DNA of 64,000 nucleotides from Marinifilum sp965230805 (lineage in GTDB: Bacteria; Bacteroidota; Bacteroidia; Bacteroidales; Marinifilaceae). Location of the stretch: positions 2,542,001-2,606,000 of the forward strand of contig NZ_OZ246019.1 in NCBI RefSeq assembly GCF_965230805.1, read 5' to 3'. The notes beneath the pieces are model-generated. The model was not told the origin of the DNA and searched no databases. It saw only the letters and a program-made list of their open reading frames with translations. A program made the position numbers and the translations under genes. Shown one piece after another: positions 27,979 through 36,073 of the stretch (position 1 is the stretch's first letter; the number at the start of each line of letters is the position of its first letter).

Positions 27979-28006
27979 CTTTTGCGTCTTTGTGTCTTTG
28001 CGTTGA
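27971..28006 (+). repeat. Right direct repeat flanking the GxxExxY cassette
   Basis: Almost identical to 27515-27549. It covers the GxxExxY start codon and ends 2 bp before the mutA stop codon. Confidence 0.8.
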
Positions 28007-28007
28007 A

Positions 28008-29870
28008 TTAAATTCCTAACTCGGCTTGGTAAGCTTTTAATGTTTCAAGTACGTTCGACTTCACGTTAATAAAGTTTTCAACACCTTTAGCTTTTAATTC
28101 TTCGGCACAAGCAGGAGCACCAGCAACAACTACTGTAGCTTTTCCTTTTAATGCTTCATAAACTTCGGGAGCGATAGTTGCATACTCATCATCGGATGAA
28201 CAAACAACAACGATTTTTGCGTTCTTCTCAGTTACAAATTTTACTCCTTCTTCAACCGAAGTGAATCCGTTGTGGTCTTCTACGTCGAATCCGGCACAAG
28301 CAAAAAAGTTACAAGCAAACTGGCCACGAGCTTTACGCATGTTTAGGTTACCCATTGGGAACATCATCACTTTAGGGCGTCCGTTTTGTTTTGCGTAAAC
28401 ATCGGTTTTGTAACGCATAGCTTCGAAAGCCTGAGCGCCACGGTATGGTTTTAAAGTTTCGCATTCTGCATTTGCGTCAGCATTATCGTCAGCCTCAAAT
28501 AATGCAGCATCCAATTCAGTTTCTGCAACCTCACCGAAATTAGGGAACTGGTTCGTTCCTAAGAAGTTTTCTCGACGAGTAGCAACTGCCATATCTCTCT
28601 TCTGCGCTGTAGCTTTAATGGTTTCCTGAACAAAACCATCTCTGAATGCAGCCAGGTAACCACCTTTTTCCTGTACTTCGAGGAATAATTTCCATGCCTC
28701 TTCACTGATTGACTCAGTAAGCGACTCAATATAATATGATCCTGCAGCAGGGTCAGCAATTTTTCCGAAGTGTGATTCTTCTTTCAACAACAATTGCTGG
28801 TTACGTGCGATACGCTCCGAGAAATCAGTAGTATCTTCGTAAACCGAGTTGAAAGGTTTAACTGTGTATGAATCCAATCCGCCAAGAACAGATGACATGG
28901 CCTCGGTTTGAGTACGAAGCATGTTTACATATGGATCGTAAATCGTCTTGTTCCAGTCTGAAGTTTCAGCGTGGATGTTCATTTTACACATTTCTTCCGA
29001 AGCACCAAATTCTTTTAGGATGTAAGCCCAAAGCATACGACCTGCTCTTAGCTTGGCAATCTCCATAAAATATTTAGAACTGGTTGCAAAGTTGAAACGG
29101 ATTTTTGGAGCAATTTCTTCAATTGACAAACCAGCTTCCATCAACTTGCTTATATATTCAGCACCGGCAGCTAAACTAAAACCTAATTCTTCAACGATAG
29201 ATGAACCTGAGTTGTTGAATAATCTACCGCCAACAGCAACAACTTTAAAGCCGGGAAGTTCTTTTGCAGCTTCAACAGCTTCTTTCAAGTGCTTGAAAGA
29301 GTTTTCTTCCGAAGTACAGAATTTACCGCATATACTGTAGCCGCCTAAAATATCGATGGCAACACCACCTTGAACTTTGTCAAGAGGAATCCCTTTTTCA
29401 CCTGCAATTGCCTGTAAGTTTTTAATTAATTCCACAGTGCCATGAGATTTTTCGAAGTTAAGCTCAACACAATCCATGTAAACACCTTCCAGCAAAGTTG
29501 CCAATTCTTCTTTGCTAAGGTCTTTCCAATTTAAAACGAAACCTAATGAGTCGATACCTTTGTAAAGAACCTCAAGAGCTTTGTTGTTTGCAGCCTTAAC
29601 ATCTTTAACAATGATATCCTGACGGATAAACCAGTCGTTGTTGTCCTTCTTGTTTCCTCGTACATATGGAAAATCTCCAGGATAAGTGTTCATGTACATC
29701 TTATCACCCATGTTTTCCAGTCTGTAGAAAGGCTGAACATTGAATCCTTCATTTGTTCTCCAAACCAACTTTCTGTTGAAGTCAGCGCCTTTAAGGTCTT
29801 TAGTGATTTTGTCGACCCACTCCTGTGTTGATTGTGGTACAAATTCACTAAAAAGTTTATTATCTGCCAT
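28008..29870 (-). CDS. mutA: Methylmalonyl-CoA mutase, small subunit
   Basis: Non-catalytic partner of MutB in the heterodimeric mutase. At 620 aa it shares the barrel fold (NIHAETSDWNKTIYDPYVNML, RIARNQQLLLKEESHFGKIADPAAGSYYIES). Its C-terminal flavodoxin-like domain (FPMGNLNMRKARGQFACNFFACAGFDVED) lacks the DxHxxG cobalamin-binding motif, as expected for this subunit. It is the first gene of the mut operon. The 223-bp region upstream shows no convincing -33/-7 promoter and no cobalamin riboswitch that I can recognise. Confidence 0.95.
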   Translation of the reverse strand: MADNKLFSEFVPQSTQEWVDKITKDLKGADFNRKLVWRTNEGFNVQPFYRLENMGDKMYMNTYPGDFPYVRGNKKDNNDWFIRQDIIVKDVKAANNKALEVLYKGIDSLGFVLNWKDLSKEELATLLEGVYMDCVELNFEKSHGTVELIKNLQAIAGEKGIPLDKVQGGVAIDILGGYSICGKFCTSEENSFKHLKEAVEAAKELPGFKVVAVGGRLFNNSGSSIVEELGFSLAAGAEYISKLMEAGLSIEEIAPKIRFNFATSSKYFMEIAKLRAGRMLWAYILKEFGASEEMCKMNIHAETSDWNKTIYDPYVNMLRTQTEAMSSVLGGLDSYTVKPFNSVYEDTTDFSERIARNQQLLLKEESHFGKIADPAAGSYYIESLTESISEEAWKLFLEVQEKGGYLAAFRDGFVQETIKATAQKRDMAVATRRENFLGTNQFPNFGEVAETELDAALFEADDNADANAECETLKPYRGAQAFEAMRYKTDVYAKQNGRPKVMMFPMGNLNMRKARGQFACNFFACAGFDVEDHNGFTSVEEGVKFVTEKNAKIVVVCSSDDEYATIAPEVYEALKGKATVVVAGAPACAEELKAKGVENFINVKSNVLETLKAYQAELGI

Positions 29871-30093
29871 AAGTGTAACTGTTTAAAAATTAGGGTCTAA
29901 AAATAAGCCCTTTTTATCACTTAGAAAAAGTTTAAAAAATGTTCTTCATCATACTTTTGCAACACCATTTATTTAATGAATAATGATGAGTTATAAATGA
30001 AACTAAAGTCGCCCATGAATTAACAATTAAAATTCTTTTATTTGTTGATTATTAAATGTGTAAAGTGTTTGTTGGGTTTTTTAGTTTCTTCAT

Positions 30094-31152
30094 TCATAAT
30101 TCATAATTGGCAATAATTGGTGCATGATCAGATACCTGCATCCATTGCTGCAAAGTGGCTCCGCTACCTTTCACAAACTTTCCGTTGGTAAATAAAAAGT
30201 CTAGTTTTCGGTTCCAAAAGCCATGCTTGTCCGTTGTATGCGTAAAATGATCTTTATTATTGTTCTGATATTCATCCAAAGCAATGGCTGCCTGATAATT
30301 TTCATAGAAAGGTATCATCCATTGGGTTTCATCTGAATAATCATCTGCTTCAAATTCTTCATCTGTGCAAGCTGAATCATCAAACTTGCTGGTTTGTTTG
30401 GTGTAGGGCGGAAGTGAGTTGAAATCCCCTCCCAATATAAGTTGATCTCCTTTAAGGGATATCGCATCAGCGTATGCTTTAATAATATCCAATTGTTTTT
30501 TCTTGGTATCATCTTTTGCAAATGCCGAGGCATGAGTATTTAGAATATGCAGTGTTTTGTTTTGATGCTCAAATTGTACATCCAGAATATTTCTTTTCAG
30601 ATAAAAATAGCGGATTATAAAATTCTGTGATTGAATTAAGGGAAGGGCGATTCGTTTGGCATTAGTAAATTTCAACTTTGTAAGGATTGCATTTCCGGAA
30701 TCCATTTTGCCGATTCCATCGCTTGGAATGGTAGATGCTTTCCATTGCGATGCATAAGCTGCATAATTAAAATCAGTATTGTCGAGCAAGTATTGCACTT
30801 GGTCGACAAAGGCACTGCGCTTGGCATTCACATCGGCTTCCTGTATCAATAAAATATCGGGACTAACTTCACGGATTTTCTCAGCCAAAGCATCCATGTG
30901 GCTTAGCACTTCCGATTTTTCCATGATCACTCTATCGCCATGGCAATCGAAAAAGAAATCGATACGTCCTCCGCCAAACTTAATGTTCCAGGTCATCACC
31001 TTAAGCGTATCGGGGAAATTATATTCTTTAATTTCTGCAGATTGATAAAGAGTGACCTCATGTCCAATTTTTGTGCTAAAAGGATCGCAGGCTGTTGAAA
31101 TTACAGAGAGCAAAATCAGGTAATATTTTTTTAAGATCTTCATGTTCCTCAA
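30094..31152 (-). CDS. Endonuclease/exonuclease/phosphatase family lipoprotein
   Basis: 352 aa. The N-terminus is a lipoprotein signal (LILLSVISTAC, Cys about residue 22), so it is probably anchored in the envelope. The catalytic fold has LKVMTWNIKFGG, ILLIQEADV (metal-binding Glu), LHILNTHASAF, LILGGDFNSLPPY and the terminal SDHAPIIANYEL. Substrate could be a nucleic acid, phosphoinositide-like or other phosphodiester. An alternative ATG three codons later (31143) is equally possible. It is a single gene by context. Confidence 0.88.
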   Translation of the reverse strand: MRNMKILKKYYLILLSVISTACDPFSTKIGHEVTLYQSAEIKEYNFPDTLKVMTWNIKFGGGRIDFFFDCHGDRVIMEKSEVLSHMDALAEKIREVSPDILLIQEADVNAKRSAFVDQVQYLLDNTDFNYAAYASQWKASTIPSDGIGKMDSGNAILTKLKFTNAKRIALPLIQSQNFIIRYFYLKRNILDVQFEHQNKTLHILNTHASAFAKDDTKKKQLDIIKAYADAISLKGDQLILGGDFNSLPPYTKQTSKFDDSACTDEEFEADDYSDETQWMIPFYENYQAAIALDEYQNNNKDHFTHTTDKHGFWNRKLDFLFTNGKFVKGSGATLQQWMQVSDHAPIIANYEL

Positions 31153-31247
31153 TTGATTTTACTGGATAATAACTGGCAATAAAATTACCTTTGAATTCTG
31201 TTGCAAGACTCAATTAGGTGTTTAAGAAAGATTTAAATTGTTAGAGA

Positions 31248-31589
31248 TTATAAAATCGCATCAGCGGTTTCGACAGGGTCGGCAAAAACGGCTTTACAAT
31301 CCTTAACGATTATAGGGCGTTGGATTAGCTTTGGGCACTCAATCAATATTTTGATCCACTCCTCACTAGTAAAGATTTTTCCTTTAAAATCGCTTTTGTA
31401 TATTTTTTCCTGAGTACGAATAATTTCCTGAGGCTCTTTGTTCATTCTCATCAGTACATCAGTAAGTTCTTTTTCGGTAAATTCTTCTTTTAAATACAAT
31501 CTAATCTCAGGATCCAAACCTTTATCCTGAAGGTATTTTAATCCGGCTCGGCTTTTGGCACATCTCGGATTGTGATAGATCTTTAACAT
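31248..31589 (-). CDS. arsC: ArsC/Spx-family arsenate reductase-like protein
   Basis: 113 aa thioredoxin-fold protein of the ArsC/YffB group. The nucleophile cysteine is in HNPRCAKSRAGL (residue ~10). CPKLIQRPIIV carries the conserved Arg-Pro. No ars operon genes (arsB, arsR) are adjacent, so whether arsenate is the true substrate is open. It has its own leader. Confidence 0.85.
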   Translation of the reverse strand: MLKIYHNPRCAKSRAGLKYLQDKGLDPEIRLYLKEEFTEKELTDVLMRMNKEPQEIIRTQEKIYKSDFKGKIFTSEEWIKILIECPKLIQRPIIVKDCKAVFADPVETADAIL

Positions 31590-31724
31590 TGTGTTGTTGT
31601 GTATCTTTAAGTTTTTGTGAGTACAAATATACAGCTTTCGAGAAGATTAACAGATATGTAAAGATGAAATTCGCAAGCCTTAATTGTCATGCAATTGACA
31701 TTGTTTTTGGAATATCTTTATTAA

Positions 31725-31987
31725 CGTGAGTTCGACGTAAAATTCTATCCACAGAAAGTTATATTTGCGATAGATTTGCATTAAAAATTTGGAAAGAATA
31801 GCGGGCTATTTTGAGGAATTTTTAATGTGAAGATGTTGTAAAGAGAACTTTCCATTATGTGTTTGCCTGCTTTCGGCATAAATTTCCTCAAATCTTCTTG
31901 AAATATCCCGATATTCCTTCGAAAATTTGAGAAAATTTCTACTCAAAATCAGATCAAACTGTGAACGAATTTTACCTCGAACTCACG
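31725..31987. mobile_element. MITE-like element with terminal inverted repeats
   Basis: The left end CGTGAGTTCGA + CGTAAAATTC (31726-31746) is the reverse complement of 31967-31987 with one mismatch. TTTATTA flanks both sides (31718-31724 and 31988-31994), fitting a 7-bp target duplication. Inside, GGAAAGAATAGCGGG near 31790 is echoed inverted near 31900 (ATCCCGATATTCC on that strand is CCCGATATTCC), so the whole ~260 bp could fold back. No coding capacity. It lies between arsC and the DUF6132 gene. Confidence 0.75.
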
Positions 31988-32023
31988 TTTATTAGGTTTG
32001 AAAATAAGAAAGAATAAAGAAAT

Positions 32024-32221
32024 ATGAAGAACTTTTTGAAAAAGAGAAAATTTGAGATTATAGGTGCACTTTTAGGCTTACTTGGGGGATATTTATATTG
32101 GAGATATGTAGGATGTGTTTCGGGAACTTGTGCGATAAAATCCAACTGGTATACTATGGTGCCTTATGGCGGATTATTTGGCATTCTGATGGGTGGAATT
32201 GTAAAGCCTAAAAAGAAGTAG
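32024..32221 (+). CDS. DUF6132-like small membrane protein
   Basis: 65 aa with two glycine-rich transmembrane segments (IIGALLGLLGGYLYW and VPYGGLFGILMGGIV) separated by GCVSGTCAIKSNWY, ending in a Lys-rich tail. The Cys pair with KSNWY fits DUF6132 as I recall it. Function unknown. It starts 30 bp after the MITE, which may supply part of its promoter region. Confidence 0.65.
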   Translation: MKNFLKKRKFEIIGALLGLLGGYLYWRYVGCVSGTCAIKSNWYTMVPYGGLFGILMGGIVKPKKK

Positions 32222-32243
32222 AGACGTTGCATTCAACGTCTCT
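32220..32243. repeat. Palindrome between convergent genes
   Basis: AGAGACGTTG and CAACGTCTCT pair perfectly around CATT. A T-rich stretch follows 10 nt later on the + strand. It could terminate either the DUF6132 gene or prfB. Confidence 0.6.
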
Positions 32244-32254
32244 AAGAGTCGTTT

Positions 32255-33353
32255 TTATTTTTTCTCTTCTCCTGCAAATTCCATCAAAAAAGCTTTGATG
32301 AATCCATCTAAATCACCATCCATAACGGCTTGAACATTTGATGATTCATGGCCAGTTCTTACATCTTTCACCAATTTATAAGGTTGCATAACGTAAGAAC
32401 GTATTTGCGATCCCCACTCAATTTTCATTTTCGAACCTTCAATCTTATCAATGGCTTCCTGACGTTTGCGTAACTCCAATTCGTACAACTGAGATTTTAA
32501 TAAGCGAAGTGCATTTTCGCGGTTCCCAAGCTGTGATCTACTTTCGGTATTTTCGATAATGATTCCTGTAGGAGCATGTCGCAATCGAACTCCGGTTTCA
32601 ACCTTGTTTACATTTTGTCCGCCGGCACCACCCGAACGGAAAGTATCCCATGAAATATCAGCAGGATTAATTTCAATCTCAATGCTATCATCAATGGCAG
32701 GATAAACATATACCGAGGCAAAAGAGGTCATGCGTTTATTGGCTGAATTGAAAGGAGACAGGCGTACCAAACGGTGCACACCATTTTCCGATTTAAGGTA
32801 TCCGTAAGCAAAATCACCTTCGAATTCTAAGGTGGCAGATTTAATACCAGCTTCGTCACCTTCCTGGTATTCCAATTGTTTTACCTTATAGCCATGCGAT
32901 TCTCCATAACGAAGGTACATTCGGTGCAGCATGTCGGCCCAGTCGCAACTTTCGGTTCCACCAGCACCTGCATTAATTTTAAGAATGGCCCCCAGCTTAT
33001 CTTCCTCTTTGCGAAGCATGTTTTTCAGTTCCAATTCCTCAATTAGGCTTTCGGTTGCAACAAATTGATTATCCACTTCCTCAGGTTCGGCTTCTCCTTC
33101 TTTGGCAAAATCGAAAAGAACGGCCAAATCATCATATGACTCTTTAACTTCATCGTAGGATTCTACCCATGACTTAAGGCCACGAACCTTTTTCATTTGA
33201 ACTTCTGCCTCCTTTGGATTATCCCAAAATCCAGGAGCCTGAGTCCGCATTTCTTCTTCTTGTATCTGAATTAGTTTGGCATCAATGTCAAAGATACCTC
33301 CTTAACGCTTCCGTGCGTTCCGCTAAACTCTTTAGCTGGTCTGTTGTAATCAT
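32255..33353 (-). CDS. prfB: Peptide chain release factor 2 (programmed frameshift)
   Basis: Recognises UGA and UAA stop codons. The first 22 codons (ATG at 33353, M-I-T-T-D-Q-L...) run into an in-frame TGA at 33290-33288. The remaining 342-codon frame starts with ...DIDAKLIQIQEEEMRTQAPGFWDNP after a +1 shift. The joined product is 365 aa, the length of E. coli RF2. The SPF tripeptide (RLSPFNSANKR) that reads the stop codon and the GGQ motif (GGAGGQNVNKVETG) are present. prmC, which methylates that glutamine, is at 55042. This is autoregulatory frameshifting, not a defect. Confidence 0.97.
33287..33302 (-). promoter_or_regulatory. RF2 programmed +1 frameshift site
   Basis: On the minus strand: AGGAGG (33302-33297), TAT, then CTT TGA C (33293-33287). 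This is the classic internal Shine-Dalgarno 3 nt before the slippery CUU codon and weak UGAC stop. When RF2 is scarce, the ribosome slips to GAC and makes full-length RF2. Confidence 0.97.
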
Positions 33354-33795
33354 TTGTAGTTTTTAAGAATTGGAATGTAAAGGTAATTAAAAACTAGTTA
33401 TTCAGATGATAATATTTTGCAAGTGTTGAATGAAAGAGAAATTGGTTTTTTCATGCAGTTGAATGCAGATCCAGTGTCACAAATACACGCAGAAAACCAT
33501 GTGTTTCTTGATCTGTGGCAATCCCGAAAGTTATGTGGGCAGTTAATACTTATAAATGCCTGTGTTCTGATTGATGCAAACAGATCGTAAAATAGCCAAT
33601 TAAGGGAATTTCAATAGAATGATTCTGCACTCTTGATTCCTCAATAGCACGTTTTAATAATTAAGCAATTTGATTCGATAGATAGCATTGTTTGCCTTAC
33701 CAAAGAAAGCAATTCTTTCCCTTATTTTATTGTCAGATTAAGTATTTGATGATCTGGTTAATCAATTCTAATAACATCACTTTAAAAAGAAAAAA
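33354..33795. other. Intergenic region before the LPP20 operon
   Basis: This 440-bp AT-rich region precedes both prfB and the envelope operon. I see no gene, no repeat and no full -33/-7 promoter, although the operon promoter must lie here or nearby. Confidence 0.5.
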
Positions 33796-34653
33796 ATGAA
33801 AAAATTAACTCTTTTCTTAAGCGTAATCATCATTGCGAGTGTTTCATTTGCTCAGAAAGAAGCTGTGCTAATTGGCGAGTTTAGCAGTGGACATTCCGAT
33901 GCGAAAGCAATAAGCAAAAATGTAAGAGACATAACCATTCAGGAATTTACAAATAAAGGTATGCATAAAGTGATTGACTTACATGCTTTGCCAGCGGTGC
34001 ATAAAGAAAAATACAGACAGTCAGGCGAAGCTGGTATGAATGATCTAAATTCGGAGCGATTGGCTTTGTGTACCGAAATGGGGGCTGATTATATTGTTTA
34101 TGGAACTGTGGCAGATTATGCGATAAGAACAATCAAAAGTGAGGATGGATCGATTAGTTACGATGCCAATATAAGTGTAAGCATAAAAGCAGTAAAGGTA
34201 ATTAATGCAAGTGCAAAGGGTGCTACCACATTTACTTCGCGCACAACCATTCCTTGCAATACCAAAACAGCAGCCATTGCCAAAGCTACAAAGGCCTGTG
34301 GCATGAAAATCAAAAAGTTTATTGGTGATACATTCAAGCTTGAGATTCAGATTGTTCAAATCCTCGAAAAATCCGGGAAAGAGGCTTCGAAAGTATTGGT
34401 GGAAGCCGGATCGGATATGGGAGTGAAAAAGAATGATGTTTTTATTGTGAATGAGGAACAAAAAATAGGCTCAAAAACAAGGTTGATAGAGCTAGGAAAA
34501 TTGAAAGTTACCAAAGTGGATGGTAAAGATTTTTCTCAGTGCAAAGTTTCAGGAGGAGGAGATAAGATTTTAACTGCTTTTAACGAACAGAAAAGAATGA
34601 AAATAGTTTACAAGGCTAAAATTTCATTAAAAGATCGCTTGAATAATTTGTAA
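33796..34653 (+). CDS. Secreted CsgG/TolB-N-like protein
   Basis: 285 aa with a signal peptide (cleavage after SVSFA-Q). The middle has the layout of CsgG/LpoB-like domains: an early EFSSGHSDAKAISKNVRDITIQEF, then LCTEMGADYIVYGTVADYAI, then a beta-strand repeat with ISVSIKAVKVINAS. The C-terminal part (QIVQILEKSGKEASKVLVEAGSDMGVKKNDVFIV) resembles the CsgG-associated small beta domain. First gene of an eight-gene operon. A periplasmic or outer-membrane-associated role is inferred; no cysteine lipobox is present. Followed by hairpin element copy B. Confidence 0.65.
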   Translation: MKKLTLFLSVIIIASVSFAQKEAVLIGEFSSGHSDAKAISKNVRDITIQEFTNKGMHKVIDLHALPAVHKEKYRQSGEAGMNDLNSERLALCTEMGADYIVYGTVADYAIRTIKSEDGSISYDANISVSIKAVKVINASAKGATTFTSRTTIPCNTKTAAIAKATKACGMKIKKFIGDTFKLEIQIVQILEKSGKEASKVLVEAGSDMGVKKNDVFIVNEEQKIGSKTRLIELGKLKVTKVDGKDFSQCKVSGGGDKILTAFNEQKRMKIVYKAKISLKDRLNNL

Positions 34654-34690
34654 TTGATGATAGTAAAATTTAAAAATATTTGGCATTGAA

Positions 34691-34770
34691 ACGAGCATGA
34701 TTAAAATAATTATTACACGCACTAATGATTATTATGATCTTGTGGCTTCCATCTGACAAATAGAAAAAAA
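34691..34770 (+). repeat. Dispersed ~85-bp hairpin element, copy B
   Basis: GAGCATGATTAAAATAATTA, CACGC loop, TAATGATTATTATGATC, TTGTGGCTTCCATCTGAC, AAATAGAAAAAAA. Same orientation relative to the upstream gene as copy A, starting about 35 bp after its stop. Confidence 0.85.
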
Positions 34771-34779
34771 TAAATACAG

Positions 34780-36048
34780 ATGAAATATCTAATATCCGTT
34801 TTGTTCTTTTTTCTTGTTGCATATACCGTGTTTGCTCAAAATTATAAAAGTGGGGATGTAACATTGGTTTCGAAAACTGATAATACGATTGTTTTAAGGG
34901 CTGTGGGATGTCATAAAAAAAAGCAAATGACCGAAGAGGAAGCCCAAAAAACTGCTTTTCGGGTTTTATTCAATATTGGACTTGAAGGTTATAACAATGG
35001 AAAGCCCTTGGTTGATGCCAATAGCAGAAAGGAAAACAAGGAATACTTCGATAAAATGTTTTCGGAAGCAAGGTATAACATGTTTGTAAAGACAAGCAGA
35101 ATTTTGGCTGGCCCCGAAAGGGAAGGAAAGCTTTTTAAGTCTACTGTAAGTATTGAGATTTATATTGCCTCGCTGGAGCGTGATATGAAAACCTATAACA
35201 TTAGTCCATCATTTGGACAGGCGACAAGTGAGTTAGCAGATCAGATTCAATTGCCAACAATAATGGTTGTGCCATATCGACCAGAGGGGAAATCGTTTAA
35301 AGATGTATTAAAAAATGATTTCGATCGTCGTATTGCAGTGGCTAAAGTGCAGGAAAGCTTCAACAAAAAAGGAGTAAATACCATCGATTTTGAAGCCAAA
35401 TTGAATGCGGCGATTCGCTCTGCCAACTTTGAAATGAATGATGCACAAACTATTGATAAGCAGCTGTTGAGAAATTCGGGTTCGGATATTTACGTAACGG
35501 TTGATTTGAAAAAGGATTTTACTACTGCGGGGAATCGCATTGCTTTAATTCTTAAAGCTTATGAAACTTCGACAGGAAATGTTTTGGCGAATAAGCAAAA
35601 TTGGTCGGGAAGGTTTAGAACCAGTGCAATCGATCAATTAAGTGTGATGGCCATAAGGTCTGTAATGGATGATTTCCTGAACCAAGTATCAACAAATTTC
35701 CAAAAGAAAGCAGACAGGGGAAACAGCATTGTTTTAAATATATCCATTGCCAGCGATTCCATGACCGATATGGATACAGAACTTGGTAAAGACATGATTC
35801 CATTATCAGATCTCTTGCGTATTTGGGTTAAAAAAAATGCTTTTAAAGGCAGGTATCATGTTCAGGGATCGGTTGCAGAAGGGGTGATATTCGATCAGAT
35901 TCAGGTACCACCTAAGGATGAAAATGGAAATCTGTTTAGTGTGAGTGATTTTGCATTCAACCTCTGGGATTATTTAAGGAGTGATATGGGTATTGCTTGC
36001 AAAAAAAGGGTTGATGGCAATACGGTTTACATCACCATACAGGAATAG
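34780..36048 (+). CDS. DUF6175-like secreted protein
   Basis: 422 aa with a signal peptide (VFAQ cleavage). N-terminal third: TIVLRAVGCHKKKQMTEEEAQKTAFRVLFNIGLEG, similar in layout to the repeated LPP20-type AxxxAxxEL modules. Centre: IMVVPYRPEGKSFKDVLKNDFDRRIAVAKVQESFNKKG, then DIYVTVDL, typical of DUF6175 as I recall it. Function unknown. It is downstream of the CsgG-like gene and 25 bp upstream of the LPP20-LamG gene, so probably one transcript. Confidence 0.65.
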   Translation: MKYLISVLFFFLVAYTVFAQNYKSGDVTLVSKTDNTIVLRAVGCHKKKQMTEEEAQKTAFRVLFNIGLEGYNNGKPLVDANSRKENKEYFDKMFSEARYNMFVKTSRILAGPEREGKLFKSTVSIEIYIASLERDMKTYNISPSFGQATSELADQIQLPTIMVVPYRPEGKSFKDVLKNDFDRRIAVAKVQESFNKKGVNTIDFEAKLNAAIRSANFEMNDAQTIDKQLLRNSGSDIYVTVDLKKDFTTAGNRIALILKAYETSTGNVLANKQNWSGRFRTSAIDQLSVMAIRSVMDDFLNQVSTNFQKKADRGNSIVLNISIASDSMTDMDTELGKDMIPLSDLLRIWVKKNAFKGRYHVQGSVAEGVIFDQIQVPPKDENGNLFSVSDFAFNLWDYLRSDMGIACKKRVDGNTVYITIQE

Positions 36049-36073
36049 TTGACTTTAAACAAACAGAGCAAAT

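Noticed and set aside
29871..30093. Possible cobalamin riboswitch before the mutase operon
   Set aside because: No B12-box or recognisable conserved helix pattern is visible in the 223 bp upstream of mutA.
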